A program made the position numbers and the translations under genes. From assembly GCF_017591425.1 (NCBI RefSeq), contig NW_024467121.1:19604707-19668706 (forward strand): a stretch of DNA of 64,000 bases, given 5' to 3'. Numbering within the stretch: the stretch's first letter is position 1; the number at the start of each line of letters is the position of its first letter. Below, piece by piece: positions 1 through 12,454 of the stretch. This stretch comes from Ochotona curzoniae. Taxonomy: Eukaryota; Chordata; Mammalia; Lagomorpha; Ochotonidae. The notes beneath the pieces were generated by a model. It made no database searches, had not been told where the DNA came from, and saw only the letters and a list, made by a program, of their open reading frames with translations.

Positions 1-75
1 AGAGAGTGGTAAAGCCATCACTTACTGAGAACAAGTGGAGAGGCTTGAATATTTATGTGTACATCTTTCTTTTTC

Positions 76-371
76 TAAATACTTTATTTATTTTTATTGG
101 AAAGTCAGATTTTTCCATCCTCTGGTTTACTCACCAAGTGGCCACAATGGCTAGAAATGAGCCAATCTAATGCAAGGAGCCGAGAGCTTCCTTTGAGTCT
201 CCCACGCAGGTGTAGGATCCCAAGGCCTTTGGGTCATCCTATACTGCTTTCCAAGCCTGTAAGCAGGGAGCTGGATGAGAAGTGGCCCAGCTGGGACACG
301 AACTGGTGCCCATATGGGATCTCAGAGCATGCTAGGTGAGGATTTAACCACTGAGCCATTGCGCTGGGCCC
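76..371 (-). mobile_element. CSINE, moderately diverged
   Basis: Lagomorph tRNA-derived SINE in reverse orientation: the A-rich tail appears as 'tttatttatttttattgg', then 'gtttactcaccaagtggcc', then the head 'gcgctgggccc' at the right end. Confidence 0.85.
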
Positions 372-1734
372 TATCTGTATATCTTACCAGAATAAAAAGA
401 AGATTCTGAGGGCAAGAACTCGAATGGGAAGCATCAGGCTCCCAGCTGTGCATGTCACCATACTACTAAACCCTAAACGAAGTAGCTCTGGGGACTCCAT
501 TCACAACACAGTCAAGCTGGGGTGTATCCAGAGTGCTGTGTTAACATGACATGGGTGCTGTCTGAACTAGACAGCACCTGAACCATCTAACTCTGCGGGC
601 AGACATGGTGGAATCAACAGAATAACAGGACTCAATTATCTCTTCAGGGATTTAGCTTAGAGGCTGCACTGCTCCTGACTAAGAACAATGCCAATCAGAT
701 AGTTCCTTTTAAATGAGAAACTCAGTTCACACGAATCCTGCTATTTCCACAAAACCCTAAGATTGAAACAGCAGAAAGCAGAATATGAATTTCAGTTGGT
801 GATTTTATAAAACATAAAGCTATAGTCTTCAGGGGCTGACAAGTCACATAGAAAAACCGTAACAAGATTGTCAATGAAGAGCTGCTTGCAAATTCCTGTG
901 GCAATATTGTGTAACCAAAATCCTACCTTCATTCAATCAGAGATAAAATGTTTATAATCTACTGCTTGGAAAGTGATATCCTTTTCAATGTCATCTGAAG
1001 ACTCCCTTATATGCTATTTACACATCTTCATCATGGATCAGATAAGTGCAAACATGATTAAGTACTAGCTGTGTTATGTTTTTTTGGTCATTTAAATTTT
1101 TTAAGTATTGCAAATTACATAAATACATATGCTGCTTCAGTCTCATATTCAATGTAAATAATAGTAATGATGATGAAAAATGAACATTTTTAATGCCTTT
1201 TCCTTCTAACAGAATCAAAGAACTTGGATAACTTTGGGCCCAAGAACATCTGCATAGGGAAAGCCTTGCCTGAGTGAGACTAGAGGGAAGCCTCTGGGTA
1301 AGGGAATGGAGGCTTACATAGCTGGCTTCCAAACTGCTCTGACCATGGTTCACAGGTTGAGTGCTTCATGATGGCCCAGAACACACATAGAGAAACAACT
1401 TCTGTTCTTGATTATTACTGTTGTGGCAGTCAACATTACTGATAATCCATGAAATCAATACCAGGACCCACTTACAGGTCACACTACTTGTATACAAAAC
1501 CCTGCCTTTGATGTTCTTTCAGGACATTGCCTAGGCACACTCTTTCTGGATCTTTTGACCCTCTATCCCTGGTTCTAGAACCTACAAGAACTGCAACTCA
1601 AACATCTCTTCATCCACAGCCATCCACAAGCCTTTGTAAAAGGTACCACCAATTTGGCTGTCCAAGCCAGATATCTGAGAGTTAACCCTATTCCCCTCCC
1701 TCTCACAGCACATTAATCACTGAGTCCTGCTTTT
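372..1734. other. Intronic sequence, nothing recognised
   Basis: BEND7 intron 2. I recognise no exon, RNA gene or repeat, apart from possible weak L2 similarity after about 1500. Confidence 0.4.
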
Positions 1735-2400
1735 TATAACTTCTAAATTACTTTAGAATCCTTTCAGTTCTCTTCTGCCACCACCCCATTTCCATTATCA
1801 CTTGATGGGGCTACTGCCAAAAGCCTTCAGTATCACTCCCCTCCAATCTATATTCTACCCTGAAGCTAGAGTGATCTTTCAAAAATGCAAATCTAATTAT
1901 ATCGTGTACCTCTATGGAATGCCAATGACCTGAGTTTAGTCCCTGTCTCCCTAGACCTTTCCCCACATCTGGCCTCCTTGCCTAGTTCTCCAATCTCAGC
2001 TCTTGCCACATCCCCCCTTATTCTAAAGGGGGTGGGGCTCTGAGACTTGGCTGCACTTTAGTATCACCTGGAAAGTTTGCAAAAAACACCAGTGCCAGGT
2101 CTGCCTTCAGAACAATTCAATCGGAATCTAATTAGACCGTCTTGTGCAGCCAGAGGGCCCTCAACTCCAGACAGAATTGAAGACCTAATAATTGTGCAGA
2201 AGTGCTCTCAGGCCCTGGTGTCCATGTAGGCTGCCCCTTCTGCATCCTTAGCCTTACCCCCATCCTTAAGATTTCTACCAAAATGTCATTTTCTCAAGAG
2301 TCATACTCTTTAATCCCGGAGGCCTGTTGAGTGAGGCCTTGCTGTTTTGTGTTCCCATAGAACTTTTGATTTACCTAATCACAGCCTAGTGGATTTTCAA
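1735..2400 (+). mobile_element. L2 3'-region relic interrupted by a MER5A-like element
   Basis: The text 'agagtgatctttcaaaaatgc' and, after the interruption, 'aaatgtcattttctcaagag' and 'gaggccttgctgt' follow the order of the L2 consensus 3' region as I remember it. The interruption is at about 2030-2150. Confidence 0.6.
2030..2150 (+). mobile_element. MER5A-like hAT transposon fragment
   Basis: 'ctgcactttagtatcacctg' followed by 'gtttgcaaaaaacacc' resembles the MER5A motif 'tgcatcagaatcacctggag...gttaaaacaca'. It splits the flanking L2. Confidence 0.55.
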
Positions 2401-3974
2401 AACTTCCAGTCTGGTACTAGTGACTCCTCAAGAAATACCCACAAAATAAATAGGAAAATAAATAAATTCTAGTAACAGACATAATGGGAAGACAATAGTA
2501 AAACTAGAAAAATAAAGAGCCAATAATACTGATGCGCATGAAGTACACTCAAACCTTCACATGTTAAAAAAAAATTCCCCTTTCTAAGGAATTGGGAGGG
2601 GAAGAGAGATTGGTAAGTAGAGGCCATTTGGTGCCTATACACCATCATGTCTTCTTACCAAAGCTTTCTCCAAGGAATGCATCTCCTCCCTCCTTCCCAG
2701 TTCATCAAAGGCAACAACTGGGAGTGTAATTTTCCCTGCTTGACCAATGACAACACTGCTTGCCCAGAGCAAATGGGGGGAACCAAGAGGGAAGCTGCTT
2801 CAGATCTGGACCACATAGCCCCCACTCCCAGGAGCTCCAGTACCAGGGTCTCTCCCAGAGCAGCATTCACAACATCAAACCCATGGAGAAATGCTAAAGC
2901 TAATGTTCCTGCAGCAACTCCTCAGCCATATATCATGCCATGCATATTAAGGTACCCATTAAAGTCTTGCTAGTAATCGAAAAAAATTATGTATGTGCAA
3001 TGAGAATGAGTTAATGTGCACTGAAGGACCTTAACTTTTGCATCTCCTGACTTCCTACTTTTAAGCTGTACCTTAACCTTGCATTTTTTGTGGGGTTCTT
3101 TACATTTCATATGTGGGTGTAAAGTCATATTTGAGATATAACTCCATTAACCATACAGGCAACTCCATAGTCTATTATGTTGCATCAACTTTTTCTGTAA
3201 AACTAAATTGTTAAGGATATTATTCCTGGAACAGAATAAATTCTTGGAATTACTGAGTAACTTATGTACCGTACCACTGTTCCAAGAACACATTACTTAT
3301 TTTATCATGACAAAGTAAAGTTATTAATCTTCTGGCTTCCATTTCAACAATGAGAAATGCTGTGAGATGCACAGACACCTGCATTACATTTCAGTTCAAC
3401 TTTATATCATCCATAAACATCTCTGTTTTGGACACCTCATCCAAACAAATGCTCACAGAATATTCTATGTAGCATTCAATTTTATGAAACTATAAAAGTT
3501 CCTTGCTGTTAATTACAGAGACAAATGTCTCATCACACATTTGGTTACCAGATAGAATAATTAGTTTTCTCCATTAACCTTTCAGATGTAAAATCTGATT
3601 TCCAACTATAAAATATTGTAAAACCGTGGATTTCAAATAATACAGTATATTTGTATATATTTGGAAAGAAGATGTAATACTAAGAAAACAATTTTATGCA
3701 TTCTTATTTACAAGGATACTAGGACAATGAAAAGAAATGTGTGTAAACTTTGCAATCATTTACAAATATATTATCAAACACTCATATAATAAGCCAACTT
3801 TGGTATGGAAAGACGGTACAGGAATTTGGCCATTTATGGCATGTGCTCTTTGGCCTCTCCCTCATCATGTGGTGAAGTGGTTTACCACAGTCTCTCATTT
3901 GTTTCCCCTCTCCTACTGGTACCTTTCACACAATGGGCTACAGAAAGGCATTTAGTTGATGGCAACAGCATAGT
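2401..3974. other. Intronic sequence, nothing recognised
   Basis: AT-rich BEND7 intron 2 sequence. No exon, repeat or RNA gene was recognised. Confidence 0.4.
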
Positions 3975-4160
3975 CTCACATACTGTGAAAGGGCTTTTCG
4001 GTCAGTGAGGGCCATATACAATGGTGGCTCCACTGTCCACTGTCTAGCACATGGTAGCCATCTTAGCTCGCGAAAGAACTCGAAGATGATCGCATGGCGA
4101 TAAAACGGTTTAAGTAAACATTTCTCAGAGCCCGTTCTCATCATTAAATGACACAACTGT
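3975..4160 (+). mobile_element. Internally deleted DNA transposon relic
   Basis: The left part ('cttttcggtcagtgagggcc', 'atatacaatggtggctcc') and right part ('gatgatcgcatggcgataaa', 'catttctcagagcccgt') match the two ends of a common eutherian non-autonomous DNA transposon that I remember but cannot name with certainty. The CpGs make it stand out in AT-rich DNA. The middle is missing. Confidence 0.65.
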
Positions 4161-4424
4161 AGTTTTTCAGTTTGAAGCTAAATTGCCCATGAGTGATCCT
4201 GTACAAACACCGGTATGTACATACATAGGTGGTGCTTTTGAGGGTCACAATGTCTCTATGGGGTGCTTTTGACATTGATGGATATCTACACTGCCAATAC
4301 TTCAAGGTGTGATAAAAACCTTGTGAATTGCATGGGACAGGTCTGCACACGAAGCCTGTTTCAATTTAACAGAACAGTCTGCTCACATTAGCTGATAACT
4401 GGTGGCAATTTAGATTTTACATGG

Positions 4425-4560
4425 TACCCACTTATTTATTCAAAAATTGTTATTAAGGATTAACTGTGAACCAAGTATCATGCTAAAAAATACAGGAAAC
4501 ACTGAAAATCCAGAGTCTTGCCCTACAGAAATTCAAGCTGAGACCAGAAGGCTAAATAAA
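4425..4560 (-). mobile_element. L2 3'-end fragment
   Basis: Reads as the reverse of the L2 end: 'ttattaaggattaactgtga', 'accaagtatcatgct', then 'cttgccctacagaaattc'. Confidence 0.5.
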
Positions 4561-4972
4561 GGAGGATCAAGCAGGCAAAGGCAGCAGGGGTCATTTTAGG
4601 CGGAGAGAAGAGCAGAGCAGATGCCAGGGTCAGTGTTGTGGGATTCCAGGGGCGCCTTCACACTGTGCAGTTCGACTCTGTAAGACCCAGGGCCAGGGCC
4701 AGGAGGAGGCGGGGACATGCAAAGGGACACAAGCAGTGCATCCTATTTCAGAGTTAGATTTTAAAAGAGGGGAGGATCCTATTAAACCAATAAAATAGAA
4801 AGCACTGGTAGTGTTGCCATGTTCTATTCCTGATCAGGTCCACTTAGCAACTAGGATATATTTTCACCAGCTAAGCCTGGGTGAGAGGTTAGAGCTAAAA
4901 GGGCTGAATAATGAAGTTTCAAGCTAGCTGATTTCAGCACTTAATATGAAGTTTAAAATCAAACTCCTCTTT
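4561..4972. other. Intronic sequence, nothing recognised
   Basis: No feature recognised; a GC-richer patch lies at 4640-4730. Confidence 0.3.
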
Positions 4973-5095
4973 CAGACATTCATCAGGTACTTACTGATGT
5001 TTGCCTGACATAGGGCTGAGCAGCAGAGACACAGACATGCTGTTTAGGGAGCTTACAATCTGGTGGGAGAGAAATAAGTACACTGGTGATAGCTT
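4973..5095 (-). mobile_element. L2 3'-end fragment
   Basis: 'tcatcaggtacttactgatg', 'agacacagacatgctg' and 'gagcttacaatctggtggga' are the reverse complement of the L2 3' end. Confidence 0.6.
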
Positions 5096-5394
5096 TGCTT
5101 TAAGAGATACAGCCCGCTGTGGTTGGGGAGGCGGGTCAGGAATTCATGATGACTACCTGAAAACAGCTCATCAACTTGGAATCTTACGGGATGAGAACCA
5201 GGTAAAGAGGAAGGGTAGACAGAGACATGGAGGTGGGTGCGGGGGCCAATGTGCAACTCCAAGCACAAGAGTGATAAGAACAGAGTCGCTGAACCCAAAG
5301 TCACTAGTTTAAAATGTGAGCAAGCAAGGCCATCCTAGGAATGAAAAACAGCTTCCTATGGCTGAGCATAGGAGGTCAAAAGGGAAATGGCAAG

Positions 5395-5830
5395 AATAAA
5401 CTGGAAGGAGGGACAAGAGGCGGCTCATGCTGAAGAATTTGGTAATGCTTTAGATAACCAGACACCCTCTAAAGGCCCATGTGTTGTGAGTTTGGTCTCA
5501 AAAAGTTTATGTTAATGGTTAATGTGTTAATGCCAACAGTCAGTGAATTAAAGGTGGAGACTTGATTCAACTATGGGGGTCTAGCAAATAAGCTCAGCGG
5601 GTTTTTAGATCCCTGGGGACACAAGCTCAGTGCAATGGAAGGTTATACAAGCTTACGCTGTGCCTGGCTCCCCTCCCCTTCCCCCTCCCCCTCCCCATGT
5701 GATCATTCCTTCCCTATCCTCCAGTCTCACCAGATGCCTAAACCAAATGGGCCATCCAATCATCGACTGTGAACAACGAGCCTAAATAAGCCAGTAGGTC
5801 TCCTCAGATGTCATGGCGACAAAACCTCAT
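5395..5830 (+). mobile_element. Probable MaLR-type LTR relic
   Basis: 'ggtggagacttgattcaact', 'atgggggtc' and, near the right end, 'gagcctaaataagcc' follow the layout of ERVL-MaLR (THE1/MST/MLT) LTRs. No internal retroviral sequence was seen next to it. Confidence 0.45.
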
Positions 5831-6032
5831 GGAATGGGGTCCCAATCTCAAAACATGAGACAAGGAACTACAGACAGAGGAGGAATCCAAGTTTGCTCCA
5901 TCCCTTAACAAATCTAAAGGCACCCCCTGGAGAAATCACTGCAAGTTCAGGCCTCTCTGTCTAGCTCCTCTGCACCTGCCGATGCATTCTTTTCTTTCCA
6001 ATAATCTGCTCTTTGAAAGAATAACAGATTTC

Positions 6033-6351
6033 AGGCCTGGTGCAGTAGCCTAGTGGCTAAAATCATTGCCTTGCACGTGCCAGGATCCCATATGGTTGCC
6101 GGTTCTAATCCCAGCTGCTCCACTTCCCATTCACCTCCCTGCTGGTGGTCTGGGAAAGCAGTTGAGGACAGCCCAAAGCCTTGGGACCCTGCATCCACAT
6201 GGGAGATCTGGAAGAGGCTCTGGGTTCCTGGCTTCGGATCGACTCAGCTCCCAACCCTTTTGGCCACTTGGGGAGTGAATCAACTGAATGAAGATCTTCC
6301 TCTGTTTCTCCTTTCTGTATATCTGACTTTACAAAAATAATAATAATAATA
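6033..6351 (+). mobile_element. CSINE
   Basis: Head 'aggcctggtgcagtagccta', core 'ggatcccatatggttgccgg', and the tail is an (ATA)n run. Confidence 0.88.
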
Positions 6352-6530
6352 ACAGATTTTTCATGTCAATGCCCTAGTTCTATTTTTAATCTCAAGATAC
6401 AAAGCACATGGTTCAAAAATCTTTATGCTAGACAGCTATGCTATTTTCTTCCATAAGGGAAAGCATATTCCTATACGATCCAAAAAGGTTTAATTGGGAA
6501 TATGTTTTCTTGGATTCTAACCTTCATGGG

Positions 6531-6543
6531 GATTTAAAAACTT

Positions 6544-6590
<47 letters not shown>

Positions 6591-6858
6591 TTTTCATTTT
6601 ATTTGAAAAGCAAAGAGACCAAGAAGAACTTCTATTTGCTGGATAATTCTCCACATGAGTCTGGAGACACCAGGGGCAGGCAGGTCAAAGCCAGGAGCCC
6701 AGAACTCTCTCAGGGGCGGGAGGGAAACAGGTGCTTATTGCTGCCACCAGAGGTGTGCGTCAGCAAGAAGCTGGCACAGAACGTGACACAGCCAGGACCA
6801 GAGCCAGGTGTTCAGATGTGGGGTGCAGGAGTCCTAAGTAGCGACTCAAGCCATTGGA
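6531..6858 (-). mobile_element. Old CSINE-related element with (TTTA)n tail
   Basis: The tail is an expanded (TTTA)n microsatellite at 6543-6592. The body is diverged ('aaagccaggagcccagaact') and the head is weak. Confidence 0.6.
6543..6592. repeat. (TTTA)n microsatellite
   Basis: About 12 TTTA units, grown from the A-rich tail of the adjoining SINE. Confidence 0.95.
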
Positions 6859-6916
6859 TTTTTTTTTAATGGTTAAGTCATGATCAATATAGGAAAACTA
6901 AAACATCTCAATACCA

Positions 6917-7012
6917 GGTACTTCAAAAAGTTCATTGAAAACTGGAATTAAAAGTTTATTCTAGAGAAAAGATTTTTTGAAGTCCACCCAATTTCTTCAC
7001 AATACACATTTT
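6917..7012 (+). mobile_element. Mariner-like short element, copy A
   Basis: Starts 'gtacttcaaaaagttcattg', then 'ggaattaaaagttta' and 'ttttttgaagtccac'. It shares these landmarks with copies at 41472, 47495 and 55478. Confidence 0.6.
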
Positions 7013-7596
7013 CGTTGGCTATCCCTTACATGCCACTTGTTATTTACAGGGCAGTTGCTGAACTGTACACCAAAGTCAGATGCTGCCCATGCCTGGGGTT
7101 TGGAGAGCAGGTTGCAAGCTGGATCTCAGTCCCACTCATACTTGGCCAGCACCGGGTCCAGTCACTAAGGTTTGCTGTTGATATTAATTCCAGCTTTACT
7201 CTGCAGTCCGAGAAAGGGACAATGTCCACTGCTGTATACAGACAGGTCAGTTCTACACAGAGCACCACTGCAAGGTGGTGCCAGTGTGCCCAGGATACAG
7301 ACAAGTGGGACACACCTGATTCTGCAGTTGTGGTTTACAACATGTCACTGATTTTCATAGGCAGCTCTTCTTCTTTTTTAATCTTTTCCTAGATTTTTAA
7401 AAGGCTTCAGGTTGAAGCTCTTAAATCAACATCAGAAATCTCAAAGTTCTAATTTAGTACACTGTAAAAGCTTCTTTAAATTCACTGAGGTACATTTTAG
7501 TGTGACTCAATAAATGAGTCTAATCGCAACATGGTTTATTTCAAGATGAACCTTTAGGGATCAGCATTCTGTTACAGCGTGTGAAACGGCCTCTTA
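7013..7596. other. Intronic sequence, nothing recognised
   Basis: No exon or known repeat recognised. Confidence 0.3.
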
Positions 7597-7852
7597 CAAC
7601 ACCAGCACCCCTATATGAATGTCAGTTCTGGCCACTCTGCTTCCTGGTTAAGGTGCCTGAAAAAGCAGTGCAACATGGCCCAAGCACTTGGGTTCCTACA
7701 ACATATATGGGTGACCCAGGATAAGAGTTCCTGGCCCTGCCTTCTGCCTGAACCAGCCCCAGCAGCCATTGGTGAGTGAACTTGTGGATGAAGATCTCTT
7801 CCTCACACTCCTGTCACGCCACCTCACAAATGAATAAAATAAATCTAAAAAA
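7597..7852 (+). mobile_element. Old CSINE
   Basis: 'acaccagcacccctatatga' head and core, 'cattggtgagtgaac', then the 'aataaaataaatct' tail. Confidence 0.7.
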
Positions 7853-7910
7853 AGAGGAGGAAAAAGAAGAGAAAGAGGAAGAAGAAGAGGAGGAGGAGAT
7901 GATGATGATC
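7852..7910. repeat. Purine-rich GAA/GGA low-complexity tract
   Basis: A/G-only run between two SINEs, ending in a GAT repeat. Confidence 0.85.
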
Positions 7911-8278
7911 AGGGGTTGGTAAAAGCAGGTAAGGTCACTGCCTGGATACCAGCATCCTAAATGGGAACCAGTCTTGGTTGCTCCATTTCCCATCAGGCTT
8001 CCTGCTGGTGCACCTGGAAAGGCAACAGGAGAAAGCTCAGGTGCTTGGGACCCTGTACTTTCACAGGAGACCTGGAAGAGACTCCTTGCTGCTAACTTTA
8101 GCTTGGTCTAGTTCTGGCCATTATGGCCATTTGAGAAGTGAACAAGTGGACGGAAGATTTATCTGTGTGTGTGTGTGTGTGTGTGCGTGTGTGCGCGTGT
8201 GTGTGTGTGTATTTGTGAGAGTGTTCCTCTCTGTGTGACTCTGCCTTTCCAACAGAAAATAAATCAACAAATTAAAAA
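7911..8278 (+). mobile_element. CSINE with internal (GT)n
   Basis: Core 'accagcatcctaaatgggaa' and tail 'aaaataaatcaac'. A GT/GC dinucleotide run at 8164-8212 lies in the CT-rich zone before the tail. Confidence 0.75.
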
Positions 8279-9286
8279 AGGTCTATTTTCAGAGTCCTGT
8301 ACAACTATATCCAATATAGTCACAGGTTTAAATAACAAATAACAGTATTTATCAGTAAGTGCCATTATTAACACAACACTGTCACCAGATCCTCCCAAGG
8401 ATCCAGAAAAGAATCCAGGCCACACCTGCCCTCTAGGATCTGACCATTTCCATCAGGAAAGATGCTGTAAATCAACAGTCAGAAATCAGCATGGCCATTT
8501 TCAACAGTGGGAGGGGGGATTCACAGGTAACTTGGAGCACAACGGAGTCATGCACAAGAACAAGTAAACATGGTCAGGACCTGGTAAGTGCCAGAAAAAT
8601 ATGATGCTATAATTAAGTAGTAAAGTGTGTTTAGAAGAAAATATAGCCCTTAATTTGGAAGAACAAGAGGATGGGGGCAATAAAAATAATGCAGTGTTTC
8701 CAAGTTCAGAAAAGTGTTTTATCATACAGGATTTCCAGCACACTCTAAGACAACTGATGGTCAACATTATTATTCTATCAGAGAAGATAAAGAAAAAACC
8801 CTCAAGAGTTTTGTCCAAGGTGCTATTTGCCTATTCATCTGAGATTCAAATCAAAGGTTTCTGACTCCTCTAAACTTAGACCTGGTGATATCTGAATTGA
8901 GCTTTAAAAATGTATACCACAGACAAGCTTTTACTGGAAGGAGTCTGAGAGTGGCAGGAGGCTGCAGACTGGTATGTAGAAAAAAACCCACAACTTGTCC
9001 AGGTCAAAGATTCAGCTCAGCAATACCACACCGTCTGATTCATCTGCTTTCCTACCTGGAAGTACTACTTTCGTGGGGAGGAAGCTGGCCAAACAGGGGA
9101 AGTTCCAGGGACAGGGAGAAACAGAGTCAGGTTGTGGAAACCAATGCTCAGCTAAAGGATTCAAACTTGAATCCAGAATCCACAAGAAGTGCAGGGCAGA
9201 GGATGAAGAGTTACCTACAAAGATTATCTACATGAGAAAAACGGAAGAGGTGAGGCAAGCCTCCGGTCAAGAGTTCGTTCAAGACT
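8279..9286. other. Intronic sequence, nothing recognised
   Basis: No exon or confident repeat. The stretch 8945-9230 shows faint SINE-like phrases that I do not call. Confidence 0.3.
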
Positions 9287-9618
9287 GGGCCCAGCGTGGT
9301 AGCCTAGTGGCTAAAGTCCTGCCCTTGCATACTCGCAATCCCATAAGGGTGCTGGTTCGTATCCTAGCTATTCCTCTTCCCATACAGCTCCCTGACTGTG
9401 GCCTGGGAAAGCAACAGAGCACAGCACAAAGCCTTGGAACTCCGTACCCACGTGGGAGACCCAGAAAAGGCTCCTGGCTTCAAATGGGCTCATCTCTGGC
9501 CATTGCAGCCACTTAGGGAGTGAACCAGCTGATGGAAGATCTTTTTCTGTCTGTCCTTCTCTCTGTAAATCTGATTTTCCAAGAAAAATAAATAAATCTT
9601 AACAACAACAACAACAAA
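9287..9618 (+). mobile_element. CSINE
   Basis: Head 'gggcccagcgtggtagccta', core 'atcccataagggtgctggtt', tail with AAC repeats. Confidence 0.9.
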
Positions 9619-9689
9619 AGGGTTCAGGACTAGAAGTCAAGAGGCTACCCACTACTGTGTCAGCTTCCTATCTGGAAAGGTAAAGGTGC

Positions 9690-10456
9690 GGCTGTATTGG
9701 TAACGATTCAACAGATGAAATTACTCAGGCCCAAACACAAATATCTCCCAAACTTCAGGCAACAAGTGTTAACTAAAACAAGTAAGCCTGCCTTCACACC
9801 CACTGAAACACATTCATTGATATAGTTATATTTAAAGAGGCCGCCCATGTTGAAGTTTCCTTGAGAGGAGTTTGGACTTTGCCTCTGCCTGTCACTTTTC
9901 CTGAAGCCATCTGCTGGACTCACGGTGTAATCAGATACAGTTCTGATGCTGCATGTTTGCCTTGATTTAACCTGTAATTTTTTGTTTGATTGTTGGTTAT
10001 TTTTTGAACCTGTCATTGATACTGTCTCAACCCAGATGTTTCGAAGAATGGAACTTGCATTATTTTTAACATATTGTCTACCCATTACTATGTCAATTAA
10101 TTCCATAATGTTGTATATTGATACTGAGGCCTTGTTGGGGCTTTTAACTGACCGGATCTTTACTCTGTTAGACCTATCTTCAGACCATAGAAGGTCTCCC
10201 CAAGAGGCCACTGAACTTATCTGGACAATAAGACGCTGAACTTTATGCTAGGCATGTGTTTGCAAGCAATGAATCTCAACTGAACTTGAACTATGGTTAT
10301 GCAATAAGGTGGAGGAATCCACCATGGGGGGAGGGGTATGGGAGGGGTGGGGGGGATCCCCAGCGCCTATAAAACTGTACTACATAATACAGTGTAAGGA
10401 ACAATAAAAAAAAAAAATATATATTCAGAATGAAAAAAAAAAAAAAAAAAAAAAAG
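9690..10456 (+). mobile_element. Lagomorph L1, truncated 3' UTR with long poly(A)
   Basis: The right part carries a G-rich block (10325-10356) typical of L1 3' UTRs, then 'cctataaaactgtac', AATAAA and a long A tail at 10434-10455. The left boundary is uncertain. The long uninterrupted tail suggests a fairly recent 5'-truncated insertion. The open frames here are 3' UTR, not reverse transcriptase. Confidence 0.75.
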
Positions 10457-10654
10457 AAACTTGAGAAGGCATCTAGGTGAGGAGTTTCAAGCAGTGACTA
10501 TGGGCATGTCAGAGTTCTACAGAGGTCCATAGAAAAATCTAGAATGTGCAGGGATCCTCTTAACCTTTCTTCACAGAGCTCTACTCCCCTGGACATACTG
10601 GGAGCTCCATATGGGAGTGCATTTGGACAAGGTATGTCATGAGGCTGAAGGCAT

Positions 10655-10805
10655 GGTGTTGGAAACAGGCTCTGGTTTGCATGATGGCTCTGGCACAGAA
10701 TAACTCTGTAAGTGTCTCAAATTCTTCATCTAAAGTGGAAATAACAATACCTTTCTTGGAGCCATTAAAGGGATAACATTGACAAAGTTCTTATTATAGT
10801 GCCTC
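10655..10805 (+). mobile_element. MIR relic
   Basis: 'aattcttcatctaaagtgga', 'aataacaatacctttcttgg' and 'attatagtgcctccca' follow the MIR core order. Confidence 0.65.
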
Positions 10806-10930
10806 CCAGGACACAGCAACCTACTGCTAAATGACAAGTATTACTGGCCACATTCCTAACCCCAAATGCCACTCCTAGTTTCCTATGCCCCCTACATTCC
10901 ATCACACACACACAAAAAAAATTGGAGATC

Positions 10931-11254
10931 TGGGGGCTGGTGTGAGGGCTCTACTAGCTAACTCCCCCACCTGCAAGTACCAGCATCCCAAATGGGCACC
11001 AGTTCAAGTACTGGCTGCTCTACTTCCCTTCCAGCTCTCCACTTGTGGCCTGAGAGGTGGAAGAGGGTCCCAAGGACCCTGCACCCGCCTGAGAGACCCA
11101 GAGAAAGCTTCTGGCTCCTGACTTCAGATCAGATCACCTCTGGGTGTTGTGGCTATTTGGAGAGTGAACCAGAGATGGAACATCTTCCTCTGTCATTCCT
11201 TCTCTCTGTAAGTCTGACTCTCCAATAAAAATAAATAAATCTTAAAAAAAAAAA
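10931..11254 (+). mobile_element. CSINE
   Basis: 'gggggctggtgtgagggctc' head, 'cagcatcccaaatgggcacc' core, 'aaaataaataaatctt' tail. Confidence 0.85.
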
Positions 11255-11779
11255 AAGTGGGGGGAATCCAACATGAAGAACAGAGGAATACAGAGGCCAC
11301 AAAGCTAATGGTAGAGCTTTTAGGGGGAAGAATGGAGGTGAAACTCTTGTTTCCAAAGGATGAAACTGCAAAGGTTCCTCCTTTTCCAGTCTCATGGCCC
11401 TCTGGCCTCTTCATTTTATCTGAAGTTGGTTCTGACTCTTGGAACGCCTGCCCTGGGTGTGGTGAAACAACAGGACCTTCTTCCTCATAAGAGGAGGGTT
11501 CCAGTTCCTTAGCCCTTCAAGGCCAACCTGGTCCTTGACCTCGGATGAGAGGCCCCTTCTGCAGGGAGAAGAATTAGACTATGATTAGGGGCTAACTCTC
11601 TTCTATTAAACATGTAGTTGTTTGGCTGCATGTTTTTTGAGGGAGTCTTTGGAAACCTTGTTGAGGCAGTTGCCATCAAGAAAGCCACTAAAAAATTCAG
11701 AGATCTTCACTTTGTTCAGCTGGCATGTCTACTACACCTTGTACTTCATCAACTGAAAATTGTGTGAGCTACATATTAA
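11255..11779. other. Intronic sequence, nothing recognised
   Basis: No exon or repeat recognised. Confidence 0.3.
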
Positions 11780-11860
11780 AGAAAACATCCAGAACAGGGC
11801 TTGACATGGACATAACAGGAGCTCAACAAATATTTGTGGAATTAACAAATGAATGGAACT
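11780..11860 (+). mobile_element. L2/MIR 3'-end fragment
   Basis: 'ggagctcaacaaatatttgt' followed by 'aacaaatgaatgg' is the shared L2/MIR 3' terminus. Confidence 0.6.
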
Positions 11861-11996
11861 TGGACACCTGAAAAATAAACAGACTTCAAATTTGTATACT
11901 ATAATGAAATCTTAACTAAAATCCAATGTGTAAAAAGAGGCTTCATTCAGTGTTCGTATTACTGGTATGAAGAAAGACTCGTTAAAATATCTTTTA

Positions 11997-12307
11997 AATT
12001 GGTGTTTACGTGCTTTATTTGCTGCAGAGACAGCAAGACAGAGATCTTCGGTCTGCTGCTTCACTCTCCAAAAGCCCACAACAACCAGGACCAGGGTGGG
12101 CTAAAGCCAGGAGCCCAGAACTGTGTCTGGGTCTCCCAATGGAAGCGAAAGGAACCCAAGTTCTTGAGACATCACCTGCTGCCTCCCAGCCCACTCTGCC
12201 AGAAAGCTGGAATGGAGAACCAAGCCTGCCTCAAGCCCCAATGCACCATTATGGGGTACAGACATCCTAAGTGGTAATTTAACTGCTGAATGAAATGCCC
12301 AGCCCTT
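11997..12307 (-). mobile_element. Old CSINE
   Basis: 'cttcactctccaaaagccca' through 'aactgctgaatgaaatgccc', heavily diverged. A second partial tail begins at about 12309. Confidence 0.6.
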
Positions 12308-12454
12308 TCTAAAAATGTGTATTTGAGAGACAGAGAGAAAGCGGAAAAAAGACTGAGAAAATATTTCTTAAAAGTGTTGTACCATCAGGTGAGGTCTCCT
12401 TGAAACTTTTCAGCTTCCCATGGTAAAGAAGAAAGATCTTCACACAGAAAACCT

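Noticed and set aside
9708..10211. 167-codon minus-strand frame
   Set aside because: It lies in the L1 3' UTR on the antisense strand and has no recognisable domain.
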